Origin: Klebsiella pneumoniae | Lineage (GTDB): Bacteria; Pseudomonadota; Gammaproteobacteria; Enterobacterales; Enterobacteriaceae | Reading direction: 5' to 3' | Length of the DNA: 64,000 nucleotides | NCBI RefSeq assembly: GCF_000742135.1 | Contig: NZ_KN046818.1 | Span: forward strand, 4,035,447-4,099,446 | Shown: positions 46,375 to 60,852 of the stretch, piece by piece | Position numbering within the stretch: the first letter of the stretch is position 1 | Layout of the letters: each line of letters opens with the position of its first letter | Made by a program: the position numbers and the translations under genes | Notes under the pieces: generated by a model | What the model was told of the DNA's origin: nothing | Database searches by the model: none | The model's input: only the letters and a program-made list of their open reading frames with translations

Positions 46375-49300
46375 TTATTGCGGACGCTCCTTTAGCGGAA
46401 AACGGCGACGCACCAGCACAAAGAACAGCGGCACGAAAAAGATCGCCAGCACGGTGGCGGAGATCATCCCGCCCATCACTCCGGTGCCGACCGCATGCTG
46501 GCTGCCGGAACCGGCGCCGGTGCTGGTCGCCATCGGCAGCACGCCGAAGATGAACGCCAGCGAGGTCATCAGGATGGGGCGCAGGCGCTGACGGCAAGCC
46601 GACAGCGTGGCGCTGAGCAGATCCTGGCCCTTCTCGTTGAGCTCATTGGCGAACTCGACGATCAGAATGGCGTTTTTCGCCGACAGGCCGATCACCGTCA
46701 ACAGACCCACCTGGAAGTACACGTCATTCTCCAGCCCGCGCATCCAGGTCGCCAGCAGGGCGCCAATCACCCCCAGCGGCACCACCAGCATCACCGAGAA
46801 CGGCACCGACCAGCTCTCGTACAGCGCCGCCAGGCACAGGAACACCACCAGCAGAGAAATCGCGTACAGGGCCGGCGCCTGAGCGCCAGAGAGGCGTTCC
46901 TGGTAGGACATGGCGGTCCATTCGAGGCCAAAGCCGGTGGGTAACTGCGCGGCCAGCTTCTCCATCATGTCCATCGCGGTACCGGTACTGATACCCGGCG
47001 CCGCCTCACCGACGATCTCGACCGCTGAGTAGCCATTGTAGCGTTCCAGCCGCGGCGAGCCGGTCTCCCAGCGCGAGGTGGCGAAGGCCGAGAATGGCAC
47101 CATCGTGCCGCTGCTGTTGCGCACGTACCAAAGATTGATATCGTCAGGCAGCATCCGGTATTTCGCCGCCGCCTGGACGTAGACTTTCTTTACCCGGCCG
47201 CGATCCATAAAGTCGTTGACGTAGCTCGACCCCCACGCGGTTTGCAGCGTATCGTTGATGTCGTCAATGGAGACGCCAAGCGCCTGCGCTTTACGCTGAT
47301 CGATATCGACCTGCAGCTGCGGACTGTCATCGAGCCCGTTATGCCGGACGCGGGTCAACAGCGGATTTTTCCCGGCCAGCTCAAGCAGCGTATCGCGCGC
47401 CGCCATCAGCGCATCGTGCCCCTTCCCGGCATGATCCTCCAGCTCCATATCGAAGCCTGCCGAACTGCCGAGGCCGCTGATCGCCGGCGGGCTGCTGGCG
47501 ATAACCCGCGCTTCGTTAATCTGATTAAACGCTTTGGTGGCGCGTTCAATAATGGCAAAGGAGGTGCCGGTTTGCGGGTCGCGCTGGTCCCAGTCTTTGA
47601 GACGAACGAACATACGGGCCACGTTCTGCCCATTGCCGCCGGGGCCGGAGCCAACGGTAGCGAACACCGACTCGACGTTCTGCTTCTCGTTATTGAGGAA
47701 GTAATCTTCCGCCTTCTGCACCACCTTCAGCGTCTGCTGCTGGGTGCTGCCGCTCGGCAACTGGACCGAGGTGGTGAACATCCCGCGATCCTCCAGCGGC
47801 AGGAACGAGGTCGGCAAATGCAGAAACAGGAACACCATCCCGCCGAGCAGGACGACGTAGATCAGCATCCAGCGCAGCGAGCGGTGCAGTATTTTGCCGA
47901 TGAAGGTTTCGTAGCGGCTGGCGCTGCGGTTGAAGGTGCGGTTGAACCAGCCGAAGAAGCCTTTTCTTTCATGGGATTCACCTGGCTTAACAGGCTTAAG
48001 CAGCGTGGCGCAAAGGGCAGGGGTGAGGATCATGGCCACCAGCACCGAGAGGACCATCGCCGCGACGATAGTGATTGAGAACTGGCGATAGATGGCGCCG
48101 GTGGTGCCGCCGAAGAAGGCCATCGGCACGAATACCGCCGACAGCACCATCGCGATCCCCACCAGCGCGCCCTGAATTTGTCCCATCGATTTGCGGGTCG
48201 CCTCGCGTGGCGACAGGCCCTCCTCGCTCATGATGCGCTCGACGTTCTCCACCACCACGATGGCGTCATCCACCAGCAGGCCGATCGCCAACACCATCGC
48301 GAACATCGTCAGGGTGTTGATGCTGTAGCCACAGGCATACAGCACCGCGAAAGTGCCCATCAGCACCACCGGCACGGCGATGGTCGGGATCAGGGTGGCG
48401 CGGAAGTTCTGCAGGAACAGATACATCACGAGGAAGACCAGCAGGATCGCCTCCAGCAGGGTTTTCACCACGTCGGTGATGGAAGCCTTCACGAAGGAGG
48501 TGGTCTCGTAGGCGACCTTATATTCCAGACCGTGGGGGAAAAACTGCGCCAGCTCATTGAGGCGATTGATCACGCGCTCCGCGGTGGCCATTTCGTTGGC
48601 GCCGGAAGCCAGCTTGATCCCGAGGCCTGAGGCCGGCTGGCGGTTGTAGCGGCTAAGATAGTCGTACTTCTCCGCCCCCATCTCGACGGTGGCGACATCG
48701 CCCAGCGTCACCTCTGAACCATCCTGATTGACGCGCAGAGTGATATTGCGGAACTGCTCCGGGGTTTGCAGCAGAGATTGCGAGTTGATGGTGGCGTTCA
48801 GCGCTTGCTTATCGACCGAAGGCGTCCCGCCAAGCTGGCCGACGGCAATCTGGGCGTTCTGCGAACTGATGGCGTCGGTAACATCCTTGGTGGTCATCTG
48901 GTAGCTGTTGAGCTTCGCCGGGTCGAGCCAGATGCGCATTGAGTATTGCGAACCGTAGGCGTCGATATCCCCCACGCCGTTGACGCGGCTGAGCGGGTCC
49001 TGGATGTTACTGGCGACGTAGTCGGCGATATCTTGTTTATCCATACTGCCGTCAGTGGAGACGAAGGCGAGCGTCAGGATATTGGTATCACCGGTCTTGC
49101 GCACCGTCACCCCCTGGTTTTGCACCGCCTGCGGCAGCTTACGCATCGCCGACTGTAGCTGGTTCTGAACCTGCTGCACGGCTTCATCCGGGTCGGTACC
49201 GGCGGTAAAGCTGAGGGTGATCGTCGCCTGGCCGGTGGCGCTGCTCTGGGAGGACATATACATCAGGTTATCGAGGCCGGTCATATTCTGTTCGATAACC

Positions 49301-49488
49301 TGAGTGACGGTATTCTCCAGGGTTTGCGCGGAGGCGCCGGGATAGTTGGCGGTGATCCGCACATTCGGCGGGGCGAGGTCGGGATACTGTTCAACCGGCA
49401 GCGACAAAATGGCAAGGGTGCCCGTCAGGCATAACAGGATTGCCAGCACCCATGCAAAAATGGGGCGATCGATAAAGAAATTCGCCAT
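46375..49488 (-). CDS. acrD: AcrD, RND aminoglycoside efflux transporter
   Basis: A 1037-residue inner-membrane RND pump, same length and near-identical opening ([19 protein letters not shown]) as E. coli AcrD. It has twelve membrane helices in two halves with large periplasmic loops. The proton-relay Asp pair is in [14 protein letters not shown] and the Lys in [14 protein letters not shown]. With AcrA and TolC it exports aminoglycosides, bile salts and other amphiphiles. A BaeR-box-like site lies upstream. Confidence 0.95.
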   Translation of the reverse strand: MANFFIDRPIFAWVLAILLCLTGTLAILSLPVEQYPDLAPPNVRITANYPGASAQTLENTVTQVIEQNMTGLDNLMYMSSQSSATGQATITLSFTAGTDPDEAVQQVQNQLQSAMRKLPQAVQNQGVTVRKTGDTNILTLAFVSTDGSMDKQDIADYVASNIQDPLSRVNGVGDIDAYGSQYSMRIWLDPAKLNSYQMTTKDVTDAISSQNAQIAVGQLGGTPSVDKQALNATINSQSLLQTPEQFRNITLRVNQDGSEVTLGDVATVEMGAEKYDYLSRYNRQPASGLGIKLASGANEMATAERVINRLNELAQFFPHGLEYKVAYETTSFVKASITDVVKTLLEAILLVFLVMYLFLQNFRATLIPTIAVPVVLMGTFAVLYACGYSINTLTMFAMVLAIGLLVDDAIVVVENVERIMSEEGLSPREATRKSMGQIQGALVGIAMVLSAVFVPMAFFGGTTGAIYRQFSITIVAAMVLSVLVAMILTPALCATLLKPVKPGESHERKGFFGWFNRTFNRSASRYETFIGKILHRSLRWMLIYVVLLGGMVFLFLHLPTSFLPLEDRGMFTTSVQLPSGSTQQQTLKVVQKAEDYFLNNEKQNVESVFATVGSGPGGNGQNVARMFVRLKDWDQRDPQTGTSFAIIERATKAFNQINEARVIASSPPAISGLGSSAGFDMELEDHAGKGHDALMAARDTLLELAGKNPLLTRVRHNGLDDSPQLQVDIDQRKAQALGVSIDDINDTLQTAWGSSYVNDFMDRGRVKKVYVQAAAKYRMLPDDINLWYVRNSSGTMVPFSAFATSRWETGSPRLERYNGYSAVEIVGEAAPGISTGTAMDMMEKLAAQLPTGFGLEWTAMSYQERLSGAQAPALYAISLLVVFLCLAALYESWSVPFSVMLVVPLGVIGALLATWMRGLENDVYFQVGLLTVIGLSAKNAILIVEFANELNEKGQDLLSATLSACRQRLRPILMTSLAFIFGVLPMATSTGAGSGSQHAVGTGVMGGMISATVLAIFFVPLFFVLVRRRFPLKERPQ

Positions 49489-51843
<2,355 letters not shown>

Positions 51844-51901
51844 CGACAAACCCGGCTCCGCAGCGTAGTATGAGGGCGTCCTTTTACGCTGTGGGGTCGG
51901 T

Positions 51902-52498
51902 ATGTCACTCAATATTCACGTCATTAAAGATAAAATCCTCTCTGAGAACTGGTTCGTACTACGCAACATGACCTATGAGCTGACGCGGGCGGACGGCAGC
52001 GTCGTGCGCCACAAGCGCGAGGTCTACGATCGCGGCAATGGCGCCACCGTGCTGCTGTATAACCGCCATAAGCAGACGGTGGTCCTGGTGCGTCAGTTCC
52101 GTGTCGCCACCTGGGTCAATGGCAATCATGACGGCATGCTGATTGAAACCTGCGCCGGGCTGCTGGACAACGACGAGCCGGAAGCCTGCATTCGTAAAGA
52201 GGCGGTGGAAGAGACCGGCTACGAAGTGGGCGAGGTGAGAAAGCTGTTTGAGCTGTTTATGTCGCCAGGGGGCGTCACCGAGGTAGTGCATTTCTTTATC
52301 GCCGAGTACAGCGACGCGCAGCGAACCACCAGCGGCGGCGGGGTGGATGATGAAGCCATCGAGGTGCTGGAGCTGCCTTTTAGCCAGGCGCTGCAGATGG
52401 TCGCTGACGGGGAGATCCGCGACGGTAAGGCGGTCATTCTGCTGCAATATCTGCAAACCTCCGGCCTGATGTCGGGGAACTCTGACAAATCCGATTGA
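51902..52498 (+). CDS. nudK: NudK, GDP-mannose pyrophosphatase
   Basis: A 198-residue Nudix hydrolase with the Nudix box starting [10 protein letters not shown] and ending [12 protein letters not shown] (Lys in place of the usual Arg, as in E. coli NudK). It splits GDP-mannose and related sugar nucleotides into GMP and sugar phosphate. ATG 51902 follows TGGGGTCGGT. The C-terminus is slightly longer than in E. coli. Confidence 0.93.
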   Translation: MSLNIHVIKDKILSENWFVLRNMTYELTRADGSVVRHKREVYDRGNGATVLLYNRHKQTVVLVRQFRVATWVNGNHDGMLIETCAGLLDNDEPEACIRKEAVEETGYEVGEVRKLFELFMSPGGVTEVVHFFIAEYSDAQRTTSGGGVDDEAIEVLELPFSQALQMVADGEIRDGKAVILLQYLQTSGLMSGNSDKSD

Positions 52499-52561
52499 GT
52501 AACCCGCTGCCGTTGTCCAGGATAGGCGCCGTGGTCGGGTTTATCTGGGGTCGGGCGGTTC

Positions 52562-53608
52562 ATGCTTTTTCGCGTCATCTTTTTCCTTTTTCTGGCGGTG
52601 CTGCCTTGCTCGCAGGCATGGTCGGCACCGACGCAGCAGCGCTTCAACGACTGGCTGGTCACCTGTAACAACCAAAATTTCTGCGTCACCCGTAACGTGG
52701 GGCTGCATCATGGCCTGGTGATGACCCTCAGCCGCAGCGCTGGGGCAGTCACTGACGCCAGTCTGCGTATCGAGCTGGGCGGCACCGGCAATCCAGTGGC
52801 GACGCTCGCGCCGATAGCGCCGCGCCTGCTGCTGGATGGTAAACCGCTGTCCCTGACCGACAAGCGCTGGCACATTGAAGATAAGCTCATTAAAACCGCC
52901 GACAGCGTGACGATCGATGCGTTTCTCCAGCAGGTTCAGGAGGGTAAAGCGCTCTCGCTGGCCAATGGCCTGCAGACCATCTCCCTGCAGGGGTTGAAAG
53001 CGGCTCTGTTTTTTATCGACGATCGGCAAAAGCGGGTAGGTAGCGAAACGGCCTGGGTCGGCAAAGGGGAAGAGCCGCCGCTCAGCGTACCGCCGGCGCC
53101 GGCGCTGCGCGCGGTGGCGAGCGCGGAAACGGCGCAGTCGCCGCTGGGGCGTGAGGAGCTCAACGATCTGATGGACTACGGTAATGAGCGGATGACCAAC
53201 AGCCACTGCTCCCTCGATCCCTTCCGCCGTGAAATTCGCGTTACTGCGCTGACGGATGACAAAGTGCTGCTGATGACCAGCTGCGAATCCGGCGCCTACA
53301 ACACCGTCTGGCTGGCCTGGCTGGTCTCCCGCCAGCGCCCCTATGTCGCCCGTCAGGTGCGGCTAACGTTGCCATTCCAGCCGCCGGGCGAGGCGCCGCG
53401 TGAGATTGAGCTGATCAACGCCAGCTATGATGACCGCCGCCATGAGCTGGTGACCCTGGATAAAGGCCGCGGGGCCGGCGATTGCGGGATCCAAACCCGC
53501 TGGCGTTTTGACGGCCAGCGGTTCAGCCTCTCCCGCTACGCGCAGCAGCCGACGTGCGACAACTGGCAGGGGCCAGATGCCTGGCCCACGCTGTGGATCA
53601 CCCGTTAA
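52562..53608 (+). CDS. ypfG: YpfG, DUF1176 exported protein
   Basis: A 348-residue protein with an N-terminal signal peptide ([21 protein letters not shown]) and two similar strand-rich domains with paired cysteines (CNNQNFC; CDNW). It matches E. coli YpfG (DUF1176), predicted periplasmic. Function unknown. Convergent with tktB; the 3' ends overlap by 11 nt. Confidence 0.9.
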   Translation: MLFRVIFFLFLAVLPCSQAWSAPTQQRFNDWLVTCNNQNFCVTRNVGLHHGLVMTLSRSAGAVTDASLRIELGGTGNPVATLAPIAPRLLLDGKPLSLTDKRWHIEDKLIKTADSVTIDAFLQQVQEGKALSLANGLQTISLQGLKAALFFIDDRQKRVGSETAWVGKGEEPPLSVPPAPALRAVASAETAQSPLGREELNDLMDYGNERMTNSHCSLDPFRREIRVTALTDDKVLLMTSCESGAYNTVWLAWLVSRQRPYVARQVRLTLPFQPPGEAPREIELINASYDDRRHELVTLDKGRGAGDCGIQTRWRFDGQRFSLSRYAQQPTCDNWQGPDAWPTLWITR

Positions 53609-55592
53609 GCACCTGTTCGGCGGTGGCGACGATATGGTCGACCGTAAAGCCAAAGAACGGGAACAACTGCTCTGCCGGGGCGGATTCGCCATAGCCGGTC
53701 ATGCCGACGATCTTGCCTTTTAAGCCGACATATTTATACCAGTAGTCCGCTATCCCGGCTTCGACCGCCACCCGGGCGCTGACGTCCGACGGCAGCACCG
53801 ATTCGCGCCAGGCCTCATCCTGGGCGTCAAACACATCAGTGGAAGGGAGCGAGACGACCCGCACATTTACCCCTTTGGCCAACAGTTTTTCCGCGGCCAG
53901 GACGGTGATCTCCACTTCCGAGCCGGTGGCGATGAGGATCAGGTCGGGCTTCCCGCCGGCATCCTTCAGCACGTAGCCACCCCGGGCGATATCCTGCACC
54001 TGTTCCGGGGTACGCGGCATCTGCGCCAGGTTTTGTCGCGACAGGATCAGCGCCGTCGGCCCGCCCTGTCGCGCGATAGCCGCCTGCCAGGCGACGGCGG
54101 TCTCCACCTGGTCGCAGGGGCGCCAGGTGCTGAAGTTGGGCGTCAGCCGCAGACTGGCCAGCTGTTCCACCGCCTGGTGCGTCGGCCCGTCTTCCCCAAG
54201 ACCGATCGAGTCATGGGTATAGACCATGATCTGCCGGGCCTTCATCAGGGCCGCCATGCGCGCGGCGTTGCGGGCGTACTCCACAAACATCAGGAAGGTC
54301 GAGGTATAAGGAATAAAGCCCCCGTGCAGGGCAATGCCGTTGGCCACCGCGGTCATGCCAAACTCGCGCACCCCGTAGTGGATATAATTGCCCGCAGGAT
54401 CTTCTTTAATCGATGTCGATCCAGACCAGATGGTCAGGTTACTCGGCGCAAGATCCGCAGAACCGCCCAGTAGTTCCGGGAGGTGCGGGCCGTAGGCGTT
54501 CAGCGCGTTTTGCGAAGCCTTGCGGCTGGCGATTTTCGCCGGCTCGGCCTGCAGTTTCGCCACGTAGTCGCGGGCGGTCGCGGCAAAGTCTTCCGGCAGG
54601 GCGCCATTCATACGTCGGGTTAGCTCAGCGGCCAGCTCCGGGAACTGCTGCTGGTAGGCGGCGAATTTCTCGTTCCAGGCGTGCTCCGCTTTTTCCCCGC
54701 GCGGACGCGCATCCCAGCCCGCGTAGATCTCTTTCGGGATCTCGAACGGAGGATATTTCCAGCCAAGCTGCTGGCGGGCCAGCGCTACCTCTTTTTCGCC
54801 CAGCGCCGCCCCGTGAGACTCCTCTGAGCCGGCTTTGTTGGGCGAACCGAAACCGATGATGGTCCGGCAGATAATCAGTGACGGTTTATCTTTCACCGCC
54901 TGCGCTTCCGTTATCGCCTGTTTGATAGCCTGCGGATCGTGGCCGTCGATATCGCCTATGACGTGCCAGTGATAGGCGCGGAAGCGTTCCGCCGTATCAT
55001 CGGAAAACCAGCCTTCGGTTTTGCCGTCGATGGAGATGCCGTTGTGATCGTAAAAACCGATCAGCTTGCCCAGTCCGAGCGTGCCGGCCAGCGAACAGGC
55101 CTCATGGGAGATCCCCTCCATCAAACAGCCATCGCCCATGAACACCCAGGTGTGATGGTCAATGATCTCATGGCCGGGGCGATTAAACTGCGCCGCCAGC
55201 GTCCGTTCGGCGATGGCCATCCCAACGGCGTTCGCCAGCCCCTGGCCCAGCGGGCCGGTGGTGGTTTCCACCCCAGGGGTATAGCCATGCTCCGGGTGGC
55301 CGGGCGTTTTAGAGTGCAGCTGACGGAACTGCTTCAGTTCAGACAGCGGCAGATCGTAGCCGGTCAGGTGCAGCAGACTGTAGAGCAGCATCGACGCGTG
55401 GCCGTTGGACAAGATGAAACGGTCGCGGTCCACCCAGTCAGGGTTCTGCGGATTGTGCTTGAGAAAATCGTTCCACAGCACTTCGGCAATATCAGCCATC
55501 CCCATCGGCGCACCGGGATGGCCGGAGTTGGCTTTCTGCACGGCGTCCATACTCAGGGCGCGGATGGCGTTGGCAAGCTCTCTTCGGGACAT
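53598..55592 (-). CDS. tktB: Transketolase 2
   Basis: A 664-residue thiamine-diphosphate enzyme of the pentose phosphate pathway. I chose ATG 55592 ([16 protein letters not shown]) because ACGGAGAAAAAT precedes it and it matches the E. coli start. It has [16 protein letters not shown], the cofactor motif GDGCLMEG...N and the pyrimidine-domain [15 protein letters not shown] region. Located 16 nt after talA, as in the RpoS-controlled talA-tktB operon of E. coli. Confidence 0.96.
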   Translation of the reverse strand: MSRRELANAIRALSMDAVQKANSGHPGAPMGMADIAEVLWNDFLKHNPQNPDWVDRDRFILSNGHASMLLYSLLHLTGYDLPLSELKQFRQLHSKTPGHPEHGYTPGVETTTGPLGQGLANAVGMAIAERTLAAQFNRPGHEIIDHHTWVFMGDGCLMEGISHEACSLAGTLGLGKLIGFYDHNGISIDGKTEGWFSDDTAERFRAYHWHVIGDIDGHDPQAIKQAITEAQAVKDKPSLIICRTIIGFGSPNKAGSEESHGAALGEKEVALARQQLGWKYPPFEIPKEIYAGWDARPRGEKAEHAWNEKFAAYQQQFPELAAELTRRMNGALPEDFAATARDYVAKLQAEPAKIASRKASQNALNAYGPHLPELLGGSADLAPSNLTIWSGSTSIKEDPAGNYIHYGVREFGMTAVANGIALHGGFIPYTSTFLMFVEYARNAARMAALMKARQIMVYTHDSIGLGEDGPTHQAVEQLASLRLTPNFSTWRPCDQVETAVAWQAAIARQGGPTALILSRQNLAQMPRTPEQVQDIARGGYVLKDAGGKPDLILIATGSEVEITVLAAEKLLAKGVNVRVVSLPSTDVFDAQDEAWRESVLPSDVSARVAVEAGIADYWYKYVGLKGKIVGMTGYGESAPAEQLFPFFGFTVDHIVATAEQVLNG

Positions 55593-55608
55593 ATTTTTCT
55601 CCGTGAGA

Positions 55609-56565
55609 CTAAAGTGACAGTTTGGCGGCAAGCAGATCTTCCAGTTTGCGCTGATCGACGGCGAACAGGCGGATCCCCTCCGCTAGCTTTTCGACCGCCA
55701 TCGGATCCTGATTATGTTCCCAGCGGAACTCCGCTTCACTGAGCGGCACCGGACGCGGCAGGATCTGGCTGGCAGGGATCAGTTTGCGCACCACCGGGGT
55801 ATCGCTGGCCTGCAGCTCTTTTAATAAAGGCGGGGCGATGGTCAACCGGTCGCAACCGACCAGCGCCAGGATCTGCTCGGTGCGGCGGAAGCTGGCGCCC
55901 ATCACGATGGTGTTGTATTTATGCTGTTTGAAATAGTCATAGATATTGCGCACCGATTTCACCCCCGGATCTTCCTCAACCACGTAAGGATCCAGCGGTT
56001 TGCGCGCCTGATACCAGTCATAAATACGCCCAACGAACGGGGAGATGAGATAAACCCCGGCCTCGGCGCAGGCCCGGGCCTGGGCGAAGGAAAACAGCAG
56101 CGTCAGGTTGCAGTGGATCCCCTCTTTCTCCAGCACCTCTGCGGCGCGGATCCCCTCCCAGGTGGATGCCAGCTTGATCAGGATCCGCGACTTATCAATG
56201 CCCATCTCCTGATACAGCGCCACCAGGTGGCGAGCCTTCTCGATACTTTTCTCGCGGTTGAAGGAGAGCCGGGCGTCCACCTCGGTGGAGACCCGCCCGG
56301 GAATGCTTTTGAGGATCTCCGCGCCAAAATTGACCGCCAGCTTATCGCAGGCGTGAGTCACCTGCGCTTCGCGGCCGCCACCCTGTTTTTTGGCCCAGGC
56401 GATAGCGTCGTCGATGAGGCCGCTATAGGACGCCAGGCCGGCGGCCTTCAGCAGCAGAGAGGGGTTGGTGGTGGCGTCTTCCGGATGGTAGTGGCGGATG
56501 GATTCGATGTCTCCGCTGTCGGCGACCACCGTGGTGAACTGCTTAATGCTGTCTAACTGATTCAT
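55609..56565 (-). CDS. talA: Transaldolase A
   Basis: A 318-residue class I aldolase starting [19 protein letters not shown] (ATG 56565, after GGAGGACTTATCC). The catalytic Lys is in [25 protein letters not shown] and YDWYQARKP are typical. The upstream open frame is not used. It transfers dihydroxyacetone between sugar phosphates; TalA is the stationary-phase isozyme in E. coli. Confidence 0.96.
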   Translation of the reverse strand: MNQLDSIKQFTTVVADSGDIESIRHYHPEDATTNPSLLLKAAGLASYSGLIDDAIAWAKKQGGGREAQVTHACDKLAVNFGAEILKSIPGRVSTEVDARLSFNREKSIEKARHLVALYQEMGIDKSRILIKLASTWEGIRAAEVLEKEGIHCNLTLLFSFAQARACAEAGVYLISPFVGRIYDWYQARKPLDPYVVEEDPGVKSVRNIYDYFKQHKYNTIVMGASFRRTEQILALVGCDRLTIAPPLLKELQASDTPVVRKLIPASQILPRPVPLSEAEFRWEHNQDPMAVEKLAEGIRLFAVDQRKLEDLLAAKLSL

Positions 56566-56859
56566 GGATAAGTCCTCCTGGAACAAGGTGTTACATGAGT
56601 GCTTGCCGGTATACGGTATAAACATTGATGAGGTACATAACCAAAAAGCATAGCAGACAGGGCTATTATTGGCGGCGATTCCGGGTAACATAACCGCTAT
56701 AAATTGATAACAACAAAATCATAACGATGGCCAGAGTTTGGCGGTGTTCAAAGTTTATCGCCCCGCCAGGAGGGATACTGTCTGCCACTGAAAGGTGAAC
56801 GACAGGATGGTCATCACGCTTTTCCCCTACGAACGATACGTGAAAGAAAGGAATAGAAA
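56566..56859. other. Divergent regulatory region talA/maeB
   Basis: 294 bases without a gene. AT-rich, with promoter-like stretches (for example TATAAATTG near 56698), and AAAGAAAGG as ribosome site of maeB. No clear operator seen. Confidence 0.45.
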
Positions 56860-59139
56860 ATGGATGAGCAGTTAAAACAGAGCGCCCTCGACTTCCACGA
56901 ATTTCCGGTTCCCGGAAAAATCCAGGTCTCGCCGACCAAACCTCTCGCCACCCAGCGCGATCTGGCGCTGGCCTACTCGCCGGGCGTCGCAGCCCCCTGC
57001 CTGGAAATCGAAAAAGATCCGCTGGCCGCCTACAAATACACTGCCCGTGGCAACCTGGTGGCGGTCGTCTCCAACGGCACCGCGGTGCTGGGGCTCGGCA
57101 ACATCGGCGCGTTGGCCGGTAAGCCGGTAATGGAGGGCAAAGGCGTCCTGTTTAAGAAATTTGCCGGTATCGATGTGTTTGATATCGAAGTCGATGAGCT
57201 GGATCCGGACAAATTCATTAACGTCGTCGCCGCCCTCGAGCCGACCTTCGGCGGTATCAACCTGGAAGATATTAAAGCGCCGGAGTGTTTCTACATCGAG
57301 CAGCAGCTGCGCGAGCGGATGAATATCCCGGTCTTCCATGACGATCAGCACGGCACGGCGATCATCAGCACCGCGGCGATCCTCAACGGTCTGCGCGTCG
57401 TCGAGAAGAATCTGTCCGACGTGCGGATGGTGGTCTCCGGCGCGGGCGCGGCGGCGATCGCCTGTATGAATCTGCTGGTGGCGCTGGGGATGCAAAAGCA
57501 CAACATCGTGGTCTGCGATTCGAAAGGCGTTATCTATAAAGACCGTGAGCCGAACATGGCGGAAACCAAAGCCGCCTATGCGGTGGAAGACGATGGCAAA
57601 CGCACCCTCGATGACGTGATCGACGGCGCCGACATTTTCCTCGGCTGCTCTGGCCCGAAAGTGCTGACTCAGGAGATGGTGAAGAAGATGGCGCGGGCGC
57701 CGCTGATCCTCGCCCTGGCCAACCCGGAGCCGGAAATCCTGCCGCCGCTGGCGAAGCAGGTCCGCGATGACGCCATCATCTGTACCGGCCGCTCCGACTA
57801 CCCTAACCAGGTCAACAACGTACTTTGCTTCCCGTTCATCTTCCGCGGCGCGCTGGACGTCGGCGCGACGGCGATCAACGAAGAGATGAAGCTGGCGGCG
57901 GTGCATGCGATTGCCGAGCTGGCCCATGCCGAGCAGAGCGAAGTGGTGGCCTCCGCCTACGGCGATCAGGATTTAAGCTTTGGTCCGGAGTACATCATTC
58001 CGAAACCATTCGACCCGCGGCTGATCGTCAAGATCGCCCCCGCGGTGGCGAAGGCGGCGATGGACTCCGGTGTGGCGACGCGCCCGATCGCTGATTTTGA
58101 CGCCTATATCGAGAAACTGAGCGAGTTCGTCTATAAAACCAACCTGTTTATGAAGCCTATCTTCTCTCAGGCGCGCAAAGAGCCGAAGCGCGTGGTGCTG
58201 GCGGAAGGGGAGGAGACTCGGGTGCTGCACGCCACCCAGGAGCTGGTGTCTCTGGGACTGGCCAAACCGATTCTGGTGGGGCGCCCGAGCGTGATTGAAA
58301 TGCGCATCCAGAAGCTGGGCCTGCAGATCAAGGCCGGCGTTGACTTTGAGATCGTCAATAATGAATCCGACCCGCGGTTTAAAGAGTACTGGAGCGAGTA
58401 CTACCAGCTGATGAAGCGCCGCGGCATTACCCAGGAGCAGGCGCAGCGGGCGGTGATTAGCAACACCACGGTGATTGGCGCCATCATGGTGCATCGCGGT
58501 GAAGCGGATGCGATGATCTGCGGGACTATTGGCGAGTACCACGATCACTACCGCGTGGTGCAGCCGCTGTTTGGCTATCGCGACGGCGTCAGCACCGCCG
58601 GGGCGATGAATGCGCTGCTGCTGCCGAGCGGCAACACCTTTATCGCCGATACCTATGTCAATCACGATCCGTCGCCGGAAGAGCTGGCGGAGATCACCCT
58701 GATGGCGGCGGAAAGCGTGCGACGCTTTGGTATTGAACCGCGCGTGGCGTTGCTGTCGCACTCCAACTTTGGCTCTGCCGACTGTCCGTCAGCCAGCAAA
58801 ATGCGTAAAACCCTGGAGCTGGTGAAGGCCCGCGCCCCGGAGCTGATGATCGATGGCGAAATGCATGGCGACGCCGCGCTGGTGGAAAGCATCCGCAACG
58901 ATCGCATGCCGGACAGCCCGCTGAAGGGGGCGGCCAATATTCTGGTGATGCCGAATATGGAAGCCGCCCGGATCAGCTATAACCTGCTGCGCGTCTCCAG
59001 TTCGGAAGGGGTGACCGTCGGGCCGGTGCTGATGGGGGTGGCGAAGCCGGTGCATATCCTGACGCCGATCGCCTCCGTACGCCGGATCGTTAATATGGTG
59101 GCGCTGGCGGTTGTTGAAGCGCAAACCGAACCGCTGTAA
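56860..59139 (+). CDS. maeB: NADP-dependent malic enzyme MaeB
   Basis: A 759-residue fusion protein. The N-terminal malic enzyme half (to about 430) has the substrate region [22 protein letters not shown] and the NADP fold [12 protein letters not shown]. The C-terminal half resembles phosphotransacetylase ([12 protein letters not shown]...[10 protein letters not shown]...MHGDAAL), believed regulatory (acetyl-CoA and other effectors). It converts malate to pyruvate with NADPH. Length equals E. coli. Confidence 0.97.
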   Translation: MDEQLKQSALDFHEFPVPGKIQVSPTKPLATQRDLALAYSPGVAAPCLEIEKDPLAAYKYTARGNLVAVVSNGTAVLGLGNIGALAGKPVMEGKGVLFKKFAGIDVFDIEVDELDPDKFINVVAALEPTFGGINLEDIKAPECFYIEQQLRERMNIPVFHDDQHGTAIISTAAILNGLRVVEKNLSDVRMVVSGAGAAAIACMNLLVALGMQKHNIVVCDSKGVIYKDREPNMAETKAAYAVEDDGKRTLDDVIDGADIFLGCSGPKVLTQEMVKKMARAPLILALANPEPEILPPLAKQVRDDAIICTGRSDYPNQVNNVLCFPFIFRGALDVGATAINEEMKLAAVHAIAELAHAEQSEVVASAYGDQDLSFGPEYIIPKPFDPRLIVKIAPAVAKAAMDSGVATRPIADFDAYIEKLSEFVYKTNLFMKPIFSQARKEPKRVVLAEGEETRVLHATQELVSLGLAKPILVGRPSVIEMRIQKLGLQIKAGVDFEIVNNESDPRFKEYWSEYYQLMKRRGITQEQAQRAVISNTTVIGAIMVHRGEADAMICGTIGEYHDHYRVVQPLFGYRDGVSTAGAMNALLLPSGNTFIADTYVNHDPSPEELAEITLMAAESVRRFGIEPRVALLSHSNFGSADCPSASKMRKTLELVKARAPELMIDGEMHGDAALVESIRNDRMPDSPLKGAANILVMPNMEAARISYNLLRVSSSEGVTVGPVLMGVAKPVHILTPIASVRRIVNMVALAVVEAQTEPL

Positions 59140-59159
59140 TTTTCTATTTCCCCCGTTAA

Positions 59160-59181
59160 CGCGCGGATCCGTTTCCGCGCG
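59160..59181 (+). terminator. Hairpin after maeB
   Basis: GCGCGG-N8-CCGCGC just past the maeB stop, without a T-run; weak intrinsic terminator or rho-associated 3' hairpin. Confidence 0.4.
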
Positions 59182-59357
59182 CAATATCAGGCAGGCCGGT
59201 GAGTAAAAAACGCTGAGCCTGCCTTTTTAATTCCGCCGCAATATTATTTTCTCTCCTGAGTGATCCACTTCACCTTTTAACCCCACTTGCCGAAATTTGT
59301 TATTTGCCGCGCTGAAATGTCGTCACCATGAGGACAGATTTCAGGGGGCAATCAGTC

Positions 59358-59693
59358 ATGGATAAAGAACGCATTATTCAGGAATTCGTACCAGGCAAAC
59401 AGGTCACGCTGGCGCATCTGATTGCCCACCCGGGAGCGGAGCTGGCGAAAAAGATCGGCGTACCCGAATCCGGCGCGATCGGCATTATGACGCTGACGCC
59501 GGGAGAAACGGCGATGATCGCCGGCGATCTGGCGATGAAGGCCGCCGACGTGCACATCGGTTTTCTCGACCGGTTTAGCGGCGCGCTGGTGATCTACGGC
59601 TCGGTCGGCGCGGTGGAGGAGGCGCTTCTGCAGACCATCTGCGGATTAGGCCGCTTATTAAATTATACCTTGTGCGAATTAACGAAAAGTTAA
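59358..59693 (+). CDS. eutS: EutS, ethanolamine microcompartment shell protein
   Basis: A 111-residue BMC-domain shell protein almost identical to E. coli EutS; the start [17 protein letters not shown] is at ATG 59358. It has the permuted BMC fold with [18 protein letters not shown] and [17 protein letters not shown]. It forms hexamers in the bacterial microcompartment that confines acetaldehyde. First gene of the eut operon; a 218-bp gap to maeB should hold the EutR-controlled promoter. Confidence 0.97.
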   Translation: MDKERIIQEFVPGKQVTLAHLIAHPGAELAKKIGVPESGAIGIMTLTPGETAMIAGDLAMKAADVHIGFLDRFSGALVIYGSVGAVEEALLQTICGLGRLLNYTLCELTKS

Positions 59694-59705
59694 TTGAGAG
59701 CGACC

Positions 59706-60185
59706 ATGAAGCGTATTGCGATTGTCGGCGCCGTCGGTGCAGGAAAAACCACGTTATTTAATGCCCTGCAGGGGAATTATTCCCTCGCCAGAAAAACGCA
59801 GGCGCTGGAATTTAACGATCGTGGCGACATCGATACACCCGGGGAATATTTCAGCCATCCGCGCTGGTATCACGCCTTAATTACCACCTTGCAGGATGTG
59901 GACACCCTGATTTATGTCCATGCGGCCAATGATACCGAAAGTCGCCTGCCACCCGGGTTGCTGGATATTGGCAGCCGAAAGCACCTTATCGTGGCGATCA
60001 GCAAAACGGATCTGCCGGATGCCAACGTCGCCGCGGTGCGGCAGCTGCTGGACGGGATGGGGTTTCAGGCGCCGGTTTTCGCCCTCAACGGTTGCGATCC
60101 GCAAAGCGTTGCGCCGCTGGAAAATTACTTGAGTGAGCTCAGCCAAAAGGAGGAAGGGCCAGGTGAAGAAACTCATTACCGCTAA
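59706..60185 (+). CDS. eutP: EutP, P-loop protein of the eut operon
   Basis: A 159-residue GTPase-like protein with Walker A GAVGAGKTTL at residue ~8, DTPGEY (switch) and SKTDLP (guanine recognition). Start ATG 59706, twelve nt after eutS. In Salmonella EutP has been reported as an acetate kinase of the microcompartment. Overlaps eutQ. Confidence 0.93.
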   Translation: MKRIAIVGAVGAGKTTLFNALQGNYSLARKTQALEFNDRGDIDTPGEYFSHPRWYHALITTLQDVDTLIYVHAANDTESRLPPGLLDIGSRKHLIVAISKTDLPDANVAAVRQLLDGMGFQAPVFALNGCDPQSVAPLENYLSELSQKEEGPGEETHYR

Positions 60186-60852
60186 CGATATTCGTGCCGC
60201 CCACGCGCGCGGCGAACAGGCGATGTCAGTAGTTCTGCGCGCCAGCATTATCACCCCGGAAGCGCGCGAAGTCGCCGAGCTGCTGGGATTCACTATCACC
60301 GAAGACGATGGCGCCGCGCCGGCGGCGACAGCGGCGGACAGCGACAAAACGGAAAGCCAGCGGATCCGGGAAACCATCCTGGCGCAGCTACCGGAAGGCC
60401 AGTTTACCGAAAGCCTGGTCGCGCAGCTGATGGAAAAGGTGATGAAGGAGAAGCAGTCCCTGGAGCAGGAGGCGATGCAGCCGGGATTTGAGGCAGTGAC
60501 CGGCAAAGGCGGCATCAAAGTGATCGACGGCAGCAGCGTGAAGTTTGGCCGCTTCGACGGCGCCCAGCCGCACTGCGTTGGCTTAACGGACCTGGTGACT
60601 GACCAGGATGGCAGCAGCATGGCGGCCGGATTTATGCAGTGGGAGAACGCCTTCTTCCCGTGGACGCTGAACTACGACGAAATCGATATGGTGCTGGAGG
60701 GCGAGCTGCATGTGCGCCATCAGGGGGAAACGCTGGTCGCCAAAGCGGGGGACGTCATGTTCATCCCGAAAGGCTCCAGCATCGAATTCGGTACCCCGTC
60801 GACGGTGCGCTTCCTGTACGTCGCCTGGCCGGCAAACTGGCAATCGCTATGA
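60163..60852 (+). CDS. eutQ: EutQ, cupin-type eut protein, GTG start
   Basis: A 229-residue protein. GTG 60163 is chosen as VKKLITANDIRAAHARGEQ matches the E. coli start (MKKLITAND) and AGGAAGGGCC precedes it. The C-terminal ~110 residues form a cupin (DEIDMVLEGELHVRH, GDVMFIPKGSSIEF). In Salmonella it is needed for anaerobic growth on ethanolamine, with acetate-kinase activity reported. Overlaps eutP by 23 nt and eutT by 4. Confidence 0.93.
   Translation: MKKLITANDIRAAHARGEQAMSVVLRASIITPEAREVAELLGFTITEDDGAAPAATAADSDKTESQRIRETILAQLPEGQFTESLVAQLMEKVMKEKQSLEQEAMQPGFEAVTGKGGIKVIDGSSVKFGRFDGAQPHCVGLTDLVTDQDGSSMAAGFMQWENAFFPWTLNYDEIDMVLEGELHVRHQGETLVAKAGDVMFIPKGSSIEFGTPSTVRFLYVAWPANWQSL

Noticed and set aside
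46151..46597. 148-codon minus-strand frame over ypfM and the acrD 3' end
   Set aside because: It lies mostly within acrD in another frame and runs through the ypfM terminator; no ribosome site.
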